A DNA stretch of 15,722 nt from JANWZL01 sp037445185 (GTDB lineage: Bacteria; Pseudomonadota; Gammaproteobacteria; Burkholderiales; Thiobacillaceae). Made by a program: the position numbers and the translations under genes. The stretch spans positions 1-15,722 of the forward strand of contig JBBIKZ010000054.1 in assembly GCA_037445185.1 (NCBI GenBank). Direction: 5' to 3'. Shown one piece after another: positions 1-6,928 of the stretch (positions are counted from its first letter, which is position 1; each line of letters begins with the position of its first letter). The notes beneath the pieces were generated by a model that saw only the letters and a list, made by a program, of their open reading frames with translations, was not told the DNA's origin and searched no databases.

Positions 1-1
1 G

Positions 2-382
2 CTACGCGCTCCTTCCGGCGACCCCGGCGCAACCCCACCTATCTTCGATTCATTCAGCATTCCAAGCCCCTTTCTCTTGACACGGTTTTACCCCAAATTC
101 GTGTCCAAAAAAATCGGGGCCGGGGCACTCGCAGCACAGCTCGAAGCAATCAAGGCGGAAGCCGAACAGGCAAAAAACCGCCTGATCGAGCTGTTGGGCG
201 CCGGAAAGAGGATGGAAGGCGGCGGGGTGTCCCTGGTGCGCACCACCAGGGCCGGCAACGTGGATTACCAATCCGTGCTGCAGGACCTCATGCCTGGCAA
301 GTCCAAGGATGAGATCGCGGAGTTCTGCAGTAGATACCGCAAGGAAGGAACCGAGACGTTTACGGTCCGCATTGCGAAATGA
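2..382 (+). CDS. C-terminal part of a YqaJ-like recombination protein (partial)
   Basis: The frame is open to the left edge, so the gene probably begins outside the window. The only in-window start candidate is a TTG at 77, which has no convincing ribosome binding site. The last 100 residues hold a charged alpha-helical stretch (about residues 18-40 counted from the TTG), then a GGGVSLVRTTRAGNVDY segment and a tail ending YRKEGTETFTVRIAK. This resembles the C-terminus of YqaJ-family phage and plasmid exonucleases, where a helical linker precedes a small beta domain with a G-x-VDY pattern and a YRK-x-x-TE tail. The nuclease core would lie off the left edge. The residues upstream of the TTG look unlike the nuclease core, so the gene may be broken. 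A strong terminator follows the stop by 12 bases. The family call rests on pattern similarity only. Confidence 0.5.
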   Translation, partial: LRAPSGDPGATPPIFDSFSIPSPFLLTRFYPKFVSKKIGAGALAAQLEAIKAEAEQAKNRLIELLGAGKRMEGGGVSLVRTTRAGNVDYQSVLQDLMPGKSKDEIAEFCSRYRKEGTETFTVRIAK

Positions 383-394
383 GCTAAGGCTGTC

Positions 395-435
395 AAACCA
401 CCTGCGTTATGCGCGGGTGGTTTTTCTTTTTCTTT
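395..435 (+). terminator. Rho-independent terminator
   Basis: AAACCACCTGCG pairs with the GCGGGTGGTTT side to give a stem of about 12 bp, including one G-T pair, around a TTATG loop. The stem is followed by a T-rich run (TTTTTCTTTTTCTTT, 421-435). It ends the plus-strand gene at 382. Read from the other strand, the same hairpin follows the minus-strand operon ending at 454, but with only three Ts after it, so it would be weaker there. Confidence 0.85.
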
Positions 436-453
436 GACGGATATGCGCTTCGT

Positions 454-948
454 TTATATTCTCTTCCCGTCGCGCCCAATAACAAGATAACTCTTGGTTC
501 TCGCAATGCCGGTCATGCGTAGCTGGCCGCGCTCGGAAAGATACTCCAGCCAGCGCACCACGCCGCGCTTGCCCTTGACCGGCACCCACTCGTTCTCGAA
601 GCGGTCGATGTAACCGCCGCGCGGGCCAACGGCGAGCGAATCCAGCGCCACGCCTTTCGGCATGGCAAAACGATAGTCCCCGGTCAGAGGCAACGCCAGG
701 TAGTCCTTGCCCGTAGCCTTGGATACCTCCAATTTACCGTTTTGCGTGGGCAGCGCGCCCTCGCCATTCTTCTTGGCGGCGACGGAGCCGTACACGGCTT
801 CTTTCACCGCATTCTTAGCCGCGACCTCCACCGCCTTTTCAGCTTCCTTGCCAAAAATCCACTCCACAGTGTTGTAAGTAATGTTGGAGGCTGCCATAAA
901 GACCAGCAGGACAGCAATTGCTTTTGCATTGTTCACTACAAGCAACAT
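454..948 (-). CDS. Small membrane-anchored protein of unknown function
   Basis: The protein of 164 residues has one N-terminal hydrophobic segment (about residues 5-20) and then an alanine- and lysine-rich helix (about residues 30-55). The rest is soluble, with no motif I recognise. This suggests a protein anchored by its N-terminus, with a coiled or helical stalk. The ATG at 948 is chosen because GGAG lies 9 bases upstream. The frame also allows a GTG at 963 and an ATG at 954, but those sit on or too close to that ribosome binding site. The gene follows the AAA+ ATPase by only a few tens of bases on the same strand, so it is probably the last gene of that operon. It may be a membrane partner of the ATPase, which is inference from position. 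Confidence 0.7.
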   Translation of the reverse strand: MLLVVNNAKAIAVLLVFMAASNITYNTVEWIFGKEAEKAVEVAAKNAVKEAVYGSVAAKKNGEGALPTQNGKLEVSKATGKDYLALPLTGDYRFAMPKGVALDSLAVGPRGGYIDRFENEWVPVKGKRGVVRWLEYLSERGQLRMTGIARTKSYLVIGRDGKRI

Positions 949-984
949 TCGCATCAACTCCACAACAAATACGCGACAGTAATA

Positions 985-3048
985 TTACGCACGCATCTCC
1001 CTACGAGCCATAAGCACATCATCGAGCGTGATACTCATGGCCTCGCCACGCATCACGCTATTGGCCGCCGCGGTGTTCAAGGCGGCATCAAGGATGCCCT
1101 TCACCACGCTCGGGGACAAGCCTTCGAGCGCGGCAGCCACGTCCGCAGACCAGGCATCCACGCCACCTTGGATCGCCTCTGGTCGCTTTTTCGCCCAGTC
1201 GCGCACCATGTTGGTCAGCACGGCGAGGCTGGGCACAGGAAGCATGATCTTCGTCGGGAAACGACGGTTCACGGCATCATCCAGGCTATCGATGTGGTTG
1301 GTCGCCAGCATCCACACCACGTCGTGCAGCGGCTCGCCGGCGCCGTCGATGGTGGCCAGCAGATCGTTGGTGTGCAGCCTCATGCCGGACATGCTGCGGT
1401 CGCCGAGGATGTCATCCGCCTCGTCAATGAAGACGATGGCCGGGCGCAAATCCGAAGCCTTGCGGCGGATCTCGCGCAGCTTGTTGGTGTCGGACAGGAT
1501 CTCCTTGCCGCTGGTGGCGATGAACGCCCACCCGGACGCCTTGGCGATCGCCTGCACCATCGCGGTTTTACCCGTTCCAGGAGGGCCGTAGAAGATCACA
1601 TTATTGGGCCTGCCGCCGATCGCCAAGATGTCGTCGGACTTCTCGAACGTGCTCGCCAGCTTCGCGAGGCGCTCTTTCAGAGCGTCATCGAAATACAGGT
1701 CGGACAGGCTCAAGGCAGTCTCCGGCACGCCAGCCGCATTGCCCTGCACGTCGCGCAGGCCGCGCATGAACTCCGCCATGCCCACCGTGCTAGAAACGCT
1801 GTAGCCGGCGGCCCGGCTGGTAGCCTCCTGAATGCGCGGCACGTTGAAGCCCGCCCAGCGACGCGCCAGGCGATCAAGCACCTCCGGGTCGACGGTCTTG
1901 CCCGCCTTCTTCAGCGCGTTCAGGATCAGTCCCTTGCGCGCCTCGAAGTCCGGCACCGTGACCTCGATGTGGAAGTCGAAACGGCCCTCGCGGATCGCGG
2001 CGGGGTCAACCCGGTCTTTGTAGTTGGTCGCAGCCACCAGCAGCACACGACCGACACGCAGCTTCTCGACCGAAGACAGGAAGGAGCCGACGACCTTGGC
2101 CTCTTCCGAGTCGCCGCGATCGATGCGGCTGCGGTCGGGGAAGATGGCTTCCACTTCGTCAAGGAACAGCACGCACGGCGCCTGACACAGCGCGGAGTCG
2201 ATGATGTGCTGCAGTTGCTCGGTCGTCTGGTTGACCCAACGCGACGCCATGCTGCCGACATTGACCTTCATGATCTTCAGACCGATCTCACCGGCCAGGG
2301 CTTCGGCGAACGCCGTCTTGCCAGTACCGGGTTCGCCGTACAGGAAGATGCCGTTCTTGCCATTCTTCTTGCCGTTGTTGTTCCATGCCTTGGCGGCTTT
2401 GGAGAGTTTGGCCTTCAGTTCCTCTTGGCCCGCCAGGTCGGCGAAGGTGAGCTTGGGCTTCAGGGCTTCGGTGTCGCGGGTAGCTAGCGACCGTTGCTCT
2501 GCTCGCTGCGCAGGATTGAGCTTGAAAAGCTTGAAACTGACCCCGAAGCCGAAGTCTTCCTTGATCGAGCCGTCAACGCCATTGTGAACTTCCATGATTG
2601 CACGGTAAACGGAAATATAGATCGCCCAGGCAAGGTTGGTGACCAGCAGAAGCGCCAGAACGTAATAGGTGCCAAGGGCCACAGGCGTCCACCCAGGAGT
2701 TTCGTTCGGGTTGTACAGGGCAAACTCGCCGGCATGCTTCACGAAGATGTCGTGCGGCACCGCCTCGGCATAGAACGGGTAGATGTCCCAGGCCACCCAC
2801 ACAGGCACGACAGACACAAACAGCCACGCAAACCGGCTCAGGTAGCTCTGCGCGTACTTGGACTGCGCCATCAGAACGTACGTCACGTTGGCAACGCCCA
2901 TGCTCAGGGCGACCAAGGACCCCCCGGCGGTCTGGAGATCCGACCCGATAAGGTACACGACGCCGAGCAGGATAAAAGTAAGAACAGCCGCGATCCAGGT
3001 CGAGGATTGCTGCACCGCGCTGGAACGAAGATATTCGAGCGCCTCCAT
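985..3048 (-). CDS. Membrane-anchored tandem AAA+ ATPase
   Basis: The protein has about 687 residues, with four predicted membrane segments in the first 150 (about 17-35, 40-62, 72-90 and 122-147), followed by two AAA+ modules. Module 1 has Walker A GEPGTGKT (238-245), Walker B VLFLDEVE (293-300), sensor-1 Asn 342 and the arginine-finger region REGRFD (353-358). Module 2 has Walker A GPPGTGKT (488-495), Walker B IVFIDEADD (538-546), Asn 584 and Arg 595/596. Both modules look catalytically complete. There is no FtsH-type zinc protease domain (no HEXXH), so it is more likely a remodelling or unfolding ATPase at the inner membrane. The ATG at 3048 is one base after the previous stop and has GAGG upstream. 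A GTG at 3057 would add three residues. Its substrate is unknown. Confidence 0.85.
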   Translation of the reverse strand: MEALEYLRSSAVQQSSTWIAAVLTFILLGVVYLIGSDLQTAGGSLVALSMGVANVTYVLMAQSKYAQSYLSRFAWLFVSVVPVWVAWDIYPFYAEAVPHDIFVKHAGEFALYNPNETPGWTPVALGTYYVLALLLVTNLAWAIYISVYRAIMEVHNGVDGSIKEDFGFGVSFKLFKLNPAQRAEQRSLATRDTEALKPKLTFADLAGQEELKAKLSKAAKAWNNNGKKNGKNGIFLYGEPGTGKTAFAEALAGEIGLKIMKVNVGSMASRWVNQTTEQLQHIIDSALCQAPCVLFLDEVEAIFPDRSRIDRGDSEEAKVVGSFLSSVEKLRVGRVLLVAATNYKDRVDPAAIREGRFDFHIEVTVPDFEARKGLILNALKKAGKTVDPEVLDRLARRWAGFNVPRIQEATSRAAGYSVSSTVGMAEFMRGLRDVQGNAAGVPETALSLSDLYFDDALKERLAKLASTFEKSDDILAIGGRPNNVIFYGPPGTGKTAMVQAIAKASGWAFIATSGKEILSDTNKLREIRRKASDLRPAIVFIDEADDILGDRSMSGMRLHTNDLLATIDGAGEPLHDVVWMLATNHIDSLDDAVNRRFPTKIMLPVPSLAVLTNMVRDWAKKRPEAIQGGVDAWSADVAAALEGLSPSVVKGILDAALNTAAANSVMRGEAMSITLDDVLMARREMRA

Positions 3049-3049
3049 C

Positions 3050-3292
3050 TCACTCACCTCTCATCGGGAAAAACATTAAGGCGATGTACGCCACCACAAC
3101 CCCAAAGGGGATGTCAAGCCACGCCCAACCAACCGGCTGAAGCACAAAGGCGGTAAGGGTCTTGGCGAACACAATAGCAAAGACAACCAGCGCAAGCAGG
3201 CCGATGCCCATTGAAGCAAGCGCCTTGAGTTTGGTGAGCATGAGAACGGGCGCCAGCAGAAAAGCCAGCTCACGCAACAAAAAAACCTTCAT
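3050..3292 (-). CDS. Small polytopic membrane protein
   Basis: This 80-residue protein is almost wholly hydrophobic, with three likely membrane segments (about residues 4-20, 28-50 and 60-76) and short charged ends (MKVFLLREL and PMRGE). Its ATG overlaps the TGA of the AlpA-like gene (ATGA), and an AGGAG lies 7 bases upstream. Its own stop is one base from the ATG of the AAA+ ATPase gene. This tight packing indicates translational coupling and suggests that the protein works with the membrane part of the ATPase. No family is recognised. Confidence 0.75.
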   Translation of the reverse strand: MKVFLLRELAFLLAPVLMLTKLKALASMGIGLLALVVFAIVFAKTLTAFVLQPVGWAWLDIPFGVVVAYIALMFFPMRGE

Positions 3293-3504
3293 TTTTCAAC
3301 TCCTGTAGACAGCCATTCCTTCACATCACGCACGAGCCACAACAGACGCTTGCCATTCCCGCGCTGAACGGGGGCCGGCAGGCTCTCCGGCTTACGCGAC
3401 AAGCGCGCATGAAGCGATCTCGTCTTGATCTTCAATATCCGCGCAAACTCATCCGCGCCGATGGTATCCAGGTCGTTGGCTGATGTGTTCATGGTTGTTA
3501 GCAT
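3289..3504 (-). CDS. AlpA-like helix-turn-helix regulator
   Basis: The protein has 71 residues (67 if the second ATG at 3492 is used). The pattern GADEFARILKIKTRSLHARLS, then KRLLWLVRDVKEWL, fits the winged-helix fold shared by AlpA, excisionase and MerR-like small regulators of prophages and integrative elements: the first part would be the helix-turn-helix and the second the strand and closing helix. In known cases such proteins activate integrase or excision genes. Here it heads an operon with two membrane proteins and an AAA+ ATPase, and sits at the apparent element border. A role in controlling that operon or excision is inference. Confidence 0.7.
   Translation of the reverse strand: MLTTMNTSANDLDTIGADEFARILKIKTRSLHARLSRKPESLPAPVQRGNGKRLLWLVRDVKEWLSTGVEK
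3300..3304 (-). promoter_or_regulatory. Strong ribosome binding site for the small membrane protein
   Basis: AGGAG on the minus strand stands 7 bases before the ATG at 3292, inside the end of the AlpA-like gene. It fixes that start and supports co-translation of the operon. Confidence 0.7.
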
Positions 3505-3614
3505 ACACCCTGATCGACCTCGACGCGGAAGGTGGTATCGTTGCCATCACGGTGGAGCATGCCAGTGTTCGGGCCGATATGCCGCACTTCTCCTTTGAAC
3601 AAATCGCCGCATAG
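3504..3614 (+). pseudogene. 3' remnant of a DUF2283-type gene, cut by the element
   Basis: The plus strand encodes TLIDLDAEGGIVAITVEHAS and continues RADMPHFSFEQIAA, then TAG at 3612-3614. The pattern of an [IV]DLDAEG turn followed by a short strand and an EHAS end is the hallmark of the small DUF2283 family, whose full length is about 60-80 residues. The N-terminal half with its YDPETD-like start is missing. Upstream, the frame runs into the AlpA-like gene on the other strand and loses all resemblance. The remnant sits 28 bases before patB on the same strand, so the intact gene was probably its operon partner. The family assignment is from memory of the consensus. Confidence 0.6.
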
Positions 3615-3642
3615 TCGCATCGGCCTCGTCGACCAATAGGCC

Positions 3643-4809
3643 GTGCACTTCGACTTCGACACCCCCATCGACCGCGCCGGCACCCACGCGGTCAAGTACG
3701 AGCTGCGCCGGTCAAAGTTCGGCCGCGACGACGTGCTGCCCCTGTGGGTGGCGGACATGGACTTCGCCGCCCCGGCGTGCGTCCAGGAGGCCCTGGCGGC
3801 GCGCGCGTCGCACCCGCTCTATGGCTACACCGTCACGCCGCCCGAGGCGCTGGCGGCCATCGCCGACTGGCAGCGCGCGCGCCACGGCTGGCAGGTCGCG
3901 CCGGACTGGATCCTGGTCGGGCCGGGTCTGCTGCCGCTGCTGGCGGTCGTGATCGAGATTCTCACCCGGCCGGGCGAGGCGTTGGCCGTGCCCACGCCGG
4001 TCTACAACCCCCTGTTCGAGGGCCCCGGGCGGCTCGGTCGGCGAGTGATCCGGCTGCCGCTCAAGCAGTCGGCGGCGGGCCAGCGCATGGACCTCGCTGC
4101 CTGGGAGGCCGCCATGACGCGCGATGCGCGGCTTTTCCTGCTGTGCAGCCCGCACAACCCCGGCGGGCGCGTGTGGCGGCGCGACGAGCTGGAACGGCTG
4201 GGCGAATTCTGCCTGCGCCACGATCTCACCATCGTCAGCGACGAGATCCATGCCGACCTCACCTATCCCGGGCACAGCCACCTGCCCATCGCGAGCCTCA
4301 CGCCGGCGCTGGCGGCGCGCACCGTGACCCTCAACTCGCCGGGCAAGACCTTCAACATCGCCGGGCTCAACACCGCCTATGCCATCGTCGCCGACCCCAC
4401 CCTACGCGACCGGCTGCACGCCGGCATGCAGGCGCACTATTTCGAGGGTGCCAACCTGATGGGGTTGACGGCCATGCTGGCAGCCTACCGCGCGGGGGCG
4501 CCGTGGCGCGCGGCACTGATGGACTATCTCACCGGCAACCTCGACCTCGCCCTCGACGCCCTGGCGCCCCTGGCACCCCGCGTCCAGTGTCACCGGCCGG
4601 AAGCGACCTATCTCATGTGGCTGGACTGCCGCGGCCTCGGCTCGTCCGACCAGCGACTTGCGCAGCGGCTGATCGACGCCGGCCTGGGGCTCACACCCGG
4701 CAGCCAATTCGGCCCCGAGGGCAGCGGCTTCATGCGTCTCAACTTCGCCCTGCCGCGCCAGCGGCTCGCCGAGGCGCTCCAAAGGCTGACAGCGGCACTG
4801 CGGGACTGA
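3643..4809 (+). CDS. patB: PatB/MalY-type PLP-dependent C-S lyase (cystathionine beta-lyase)
   Basis: The protein has 388 residues, the usual length for class I/II aminotransferase-fold C-S beta-lyases of the PatB/MalY group. These cytoplasmic enzymes split cystathionine or cysteine conjugates into a thiol, pyruvate and ammonia. The N-terminal LPLWVADMDF signature (32-41) is typical. The cofactor motifs are SPHNPGGRVW (169-178), VSDEIHADL (198-206) with Asp 200, and the Schiff-base lysine Lys 235 in NSPGKTFNIAG. Arg 365 in SGFMRLNFA should bind the substrate carboxylate. The start is a GTG at 3643 with only a weak upstream AGG. The gene lies 28 bases after the DUF2283 remnant, so the inserted element has probably displaced its natural promoter. 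It could act in methionine synthesis or sulfur salvage. Confidence 0.85.
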   Translation: MHFDFDTPIDRAGTHAVKYELRRSKFGRDDVLPLWVADMDFAAPACVQEALAARASHPLYGYTVTPPEALAAIADWQRARHGWQVAPDWILVGPGLLPLLAVVIEILTRPGEALAVPTPVYNPLFEGPGRLGRRVIRLPLKQSAAGQRMDLAAWEAAMTRDARLFLLCSPHNPGGRVWRRDELERLGEFCLRHDLTIVSDEIHADLTYPGHSHLPIASLTPALAARTVTLNSPGKTFNIAGLNTAYAIVADPTLRDRLHAGMQAHYFEGANLMGLTAMLAAYRAGAPWRAALMDYLTGNLDLALDALAPLAPRVQCHRPEATYLMWLDCRGLGSSDQRLAQRLIDAGLGLTPGSQFGPEGSGFMRLNFALPRQRLAEALQRLTAALRD

Positions 4810-4845
4810 ACTCGAGGCCATGTACCGCGCTGAATCGGCCAAGGG

Positions 4846-4876
4846 TTGACTTCATGCCCTGGCTGGGGGTTAGATT
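4846..4876 (+). promoter_or_regulatory. Candidate sigma70 promoter for the ydcH-like gene
   Basis: TTGACT (4846-4851) is followed after 19 bases by TAGATT (4871-4876). A TTAGAT with an 18-base spacer overlaps it. Transcription would begin around 4883, just before the GGGAG ribosome binding site at 4891-4895. The -35 box is good, but the -10 box and spacing are only fair. Confidence 0.4.
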
Positions 4877-4901
4877 GCCCCCCTATTGTCGGGAGCATGC
4901 C

Positions 4902-5117
4902 GTGACCGAACTCACCCCTGAAGAACGCGCCCACCTCAACGCCCGCATCCTGGCCCTGGAGACCGAGCACCGGGACCTGGACAAGGCCATCGAACACCTC
5001 ATCAACACCGGCTACCCGGACGAGCTGAGTCTGAAGCGGCTGAAAAAGCGCAAGCTGACCATCAAGGACGAGATCGCCCAGCTCAAGATGGCCATGATGC
5101 CGGACATGCCGGCCTGA
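4902..5117 (+). CDS. YdcH/DUF465-family small helical protein
   Basis: The protein has 71 residues and is highly charged. Two heptad-like helices (about residues 6-35 and 42-66) surround the INTGYPDELSLKRLKKRKL segment, in which the KRLKKRKLxIKDEI pattern is the DUF465 (YdcH) signature. Members are short cytoplasmic coiled-coil proteins of unknown function. The start is GTG, with GGGAG 6 bases upstream. It probably has its own promoter and converges with psiE, whose stop is 17 bases away. Confidence 0.8.
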   Translation: MTELTPEERAHLNARILALETEHRDLDKAIEHLINTGYPDELSLKRLKKRKLTIKDEIAQLKMAMMPDMPA

Positions 5118-5134
5118 CCCAGCCCCGGCGCAGC

Positions 5135-5533
5135 CTATTCGTTCTCCGAGTAGGGGAAACGCACGTGGCCGTAGCGCACCGCCAGCACCGCCAAGGCCAG
5201 CAAGAGAATGGCGCCGGAGACGGCAATCAGGTGCATCAGCTCCATGTTCTTGATGTCCAGCACGATGTAGCGGGCGAGCGCCACGATGGCGATGTAGATG
5301 GGGAAACGCACCGGCAGCTTGCCCGACCGGTAGTAGACCCCGACCATGGCCAGGATCTCCAGATAGAGGAACATGAGCAGCAGGTCGGCCAGCGTCACCA
5401 CGCCGTTGGTGATCATGACGTCGACCTCGTGGATGCCGGCGAAGATGGTGGCGATGACGATCACCAGCAGGCCCAGTTGCTCGATGAGGTGCAGGACGGT
5501 GAGGGCGATCTTCGAGGTGGGCAGGTGGTCCAT
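5135..5533 (-). CDS. psiE: PsiE-family membrane protein
   Basis: The protein has 132 residues, close to the roughly 136 of E. coli PsiE. Four membrane segments are visible (about residues 10-32, 42-66, 75-95 and 100-122). Conserved-looking features are the GIHEVDVMI stretch after the first segment, a LYLEILAM segment and ARYIVLD. PsiE is an inner-membrane protein induced by phosphate starvation whose function is unknown. An in-frame TTG at 5590 is rejected as the start because it lies within the predicted promoter; the ATG at 5533 fits the family length. It stands alone, converging with ydcH and downstream of sbtB on the same strand, with 87 bases between them. Confidence 0.85.
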   Translation of the reverse strand: MDHLPTSKIALTVLHLIEQLGLLVIVIATIFAGIHEVDVMITNGVVTLADLLLMFLYLEILAMVGVYYRSGKLPVRFPIYIAIVALARYIVLDIKNMELMHLIAVSGAILLLALAVLAVRYGHVRFPYSENE

Positions 5534-5561
5534 GCGGGCTCGGTCGTCAGGCGGACAGCGC

Positions 5562-5590
5562 TTTGTAGGCCGACCAGGGTGGAACGTCAA
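5562..5590 (-). promoter_or_regulatory. Sigma70-type promoter for psiE
   Basis: On the minus strand TTGACG (5590-5585), a 17-base spacer and TACAAA (5567-5562) form a good promoter. Transcription would start near 5555, about 20 bases before the psiE ATG. No phosphate-box repeat is evident beside it. Confidence 0.6.
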
Positions 5591-5620
5591 CCCGGCCGCG
5601 CGCGGGCCGTGCGTGGTGCA

Positions 5621-5911
5621 TTAGTTCTGCAGCTCAACAGGCATGGTAAACATCAACAGGCCATAGTCACGCTCGTACTTGTCCTGCACGTGCGCGACGA
5701 TACGGGCGCAAAGTTCGGCCTCACCGATGACCTCGAGGCGGATGTTGCTGCCCTCCGACCAGCGCCCGGTGCGCACGCCGTGGCTGCCGCGCCCACGTGT
5801 GTCGCTCACCGTGTAGCCTTTGGCGCCCAGGGCCATGATCTCCTCGATCAGGGTGTCTTCCAAGATCGCCTCGGTCAAGATGGTCAACAGCAGCATTTTC
5901 TGAGCACTCAT
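5621..5911 (-). CDS. sbtB: SbtB, PII-like regulator of the SbtA bicarbonate transporter
   Basis: The 96-residue PII-fold protein shows the SbtB pattern GAKGYTVSDTRGRG (29-42), where the T-loop starts, then RTGRWSEGSNIRLEVI (47-62). Cyanobacterial SbtB forms a trimer, binds adenine nucleotides including cAMP, and gates SbtA according to carbon status. The C-terminus ends MPVELQN, without the cysteine-containing C-terminal loop of many cyanobacterial SbtB proteins, so redox control through that loop is not expected. The ATG lies 3 bases after the sbtA stop, with GGAG inside the end of sbtA, so the two are co-translated. The direct pairing with sbtA makes the assignment firm. Confidence 0.88.
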   Translation of the reverse strand: MSAQKMLLLTILTEAILEDTLIEEIMALGAKGYTVSDTRGRGSHGVRTGRWSEGSNIRLEVIGEAELCARIVAHVQDKYERDYGLLMFTMPVELQN

Positions 5912-5914
5912 GGT

Positions 5915-6856
5915 TCAGACGGCTCCATGGATCGCGCGGGCCATCCAGAGATAGATCGGCAGGCCCAGAAAGATATTGAAGGGAAAGGTCATACCCAATG
6001 AGGCGCCAATGGACAGCGCCGGGTTGGCCTCGGGCACGGCGATGCGCATGGCCGCGGGTGCGGCGATGTAGGACGCGCTGGCATAGAGGGTGCCGAGCAG
6101 AAAGGTGCCACCGACCGAAAGCCCCAGCATCCAGCCGGTGACCGTGCCCAGCGCGGCGGAGGCGATGGGCATCAACACGGCGAAGGCGGACAGAAACAGC
6201 CCGTATTCGCGCAGCGCGGCGATGCGCAGCGACGCCACCAGGCCCATCTCGAGCAGAAAGATGGCCAGCACGCCCTTGAACAGGTCGAAAAACAGCTTGT
6301 CCAGCGGCTTGATGCCCTGTGGTCCGGCGATATAGCCGATGATGAGGCCGCCGACCAACAGATAGATGCTTTTACCGAAAAAGACCTCATGCAGGAGCTT
6401 ACCCCAATTGACCTTGCCCACGCCCATGCGGGCCAGGATGACACAGATGACCAGGGCCGGCATCTCCAGCAGGACCAGGAAGACGATGAGATAGCCTTCG
6501 TAGTCGATCATCTCGTGTCCGAGCAGGGTAATGCCCACCGAAAAGGTGACCACGCTGACCGAGCCGTAGTGAGCGGCGATGGAGGCCGCGTCTGCCCGGC
6601 TCAGGCGCCCGAGGTAACGCAGGACGGGGAAGGCGATGAACGGGATCAAGCTGGCCACGGCGACGACGACCAGCCCCTTGCCGATCAGGTCGCCGAGGGG
6701 ATACTTGGCCAACTCCACCCCGCCCTTGAGGCCGATGGCGAGCAGGATATAGATGGACATCGCCTCATAGATGCTGCCGGGGATCTTGAGGTCGGACCTG
6801 AGCAGCCCGGCCAGCACACCCAATACGAAGAACAGAACGACCGGCTCGAAGCTCAT
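5915..6856 (-). CDS. sbtA: SbtA, sodium-dependent bicarbonate symporter
   Basis: The 313-residue membrane protein has about ten hydrophobic segments in two related halves. Family motifs are clear: HYGSVSVVTF (96-105), LLEMPAL (129-135), ASASYIAAPAAMR (259-271) and FPFNIFLGLP (291-300). SbtA is an inner-membrane, high-affinity Na+/HCO3- symporter that raises cytoplasmic inorganic carbon for Rubisco. It was first described in cyanobacteria and also occurs in chemolithoautotrophic proteobacteria. The ATG at 6856 has GAGAGAG upstream. It is followed directly by its regulator sbtB and preceded, 72 bases away and on the same strand, by a protease/unknown-protein pair that may be transcribed with it. 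Confidence 0.92.
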   Translation of the reverse strand: MSFEPVVLFFVLGVLAGLLRSDLKIPGSIYEAMSIYILLAIGLKGGVELAKYPLGDLIGKGLVVVAVASLIPFIAFPVLRYLGRLSRADAASIAAHYGSVSVVTFSVGITLLGHEMIDYEGYLIVFLVLLEMPALVICVILARMGVGKVNWGKLLHEVFFGKSIYLLVGGLIIGYIAGPQGIKPLDKLFFDLFKGVLAIFLLEMGLVASLRIAALREYGLFLSAFAVLMPIASAALGTVTGWMLGLSVGGTFLLGTLYASASYIAAPAAMRIAVPEANPALSIGASLGMTFPFNIFLGLPIYLWMARAIHGAV

Positions 6857-6928
6857 GGCGTTTCTCTCTCGGCGCGACCGAATCCAGTGCCCGCATGGAG
6901 GCGGTGACCTGCCCTCCCCCCGGCTATC

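Larger units (their letters stand above)
1..3506. mobile_element. End of an integrated mobile element (ICE, plasmid or prophage type)
   Basis: Positions 1 to about 3505 form a block with visibly lower GC and more A/T-rich codons than the DNA to the right. It carries gene types common on integrative elements: a YqaJ-like recombination protein tail, an AlpA-like small regulator, and an operon of uncharacterised membrane proteins with an AAA+ ATPase. The right border is placed at about 3500-3510, because homology to a DUF2283-type gene begins abruptly there. No integrase, attachment repeat or second border is inside the window, so the element type and its exact end are inferred. Confidence 0.5.

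Noticed and set aside
742..2487. Long plus-strand open frame of 581 codons
   Set aside because: It lies opposite the AAA+ ATPase gene, its translation is rich in His, Arg and Gln with no domain, and the opposite strand has both Walker motifs twice. It is a shadow frame.
3498..3758. Minus-strand open frame across the element border
   Set aside because: It lies opposite the DUF2283 remnant and the patB start and has no features of its own.
3744..4901. Second plus-strand frame over patB running into the ydcH-like gene
   Set aside because: Only the part from the GTG at 4902 is a real protein. The upstream part is Arg/Pro/Ala-rich and overlaps the patB frame, which carries all the PLP motifs.
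5534..5590. Longer psiE start at a TTG at 5590
   Set aside because: The TTG is the -35 box of a good promoter, and the ATG at 5533 gives the normal family length.
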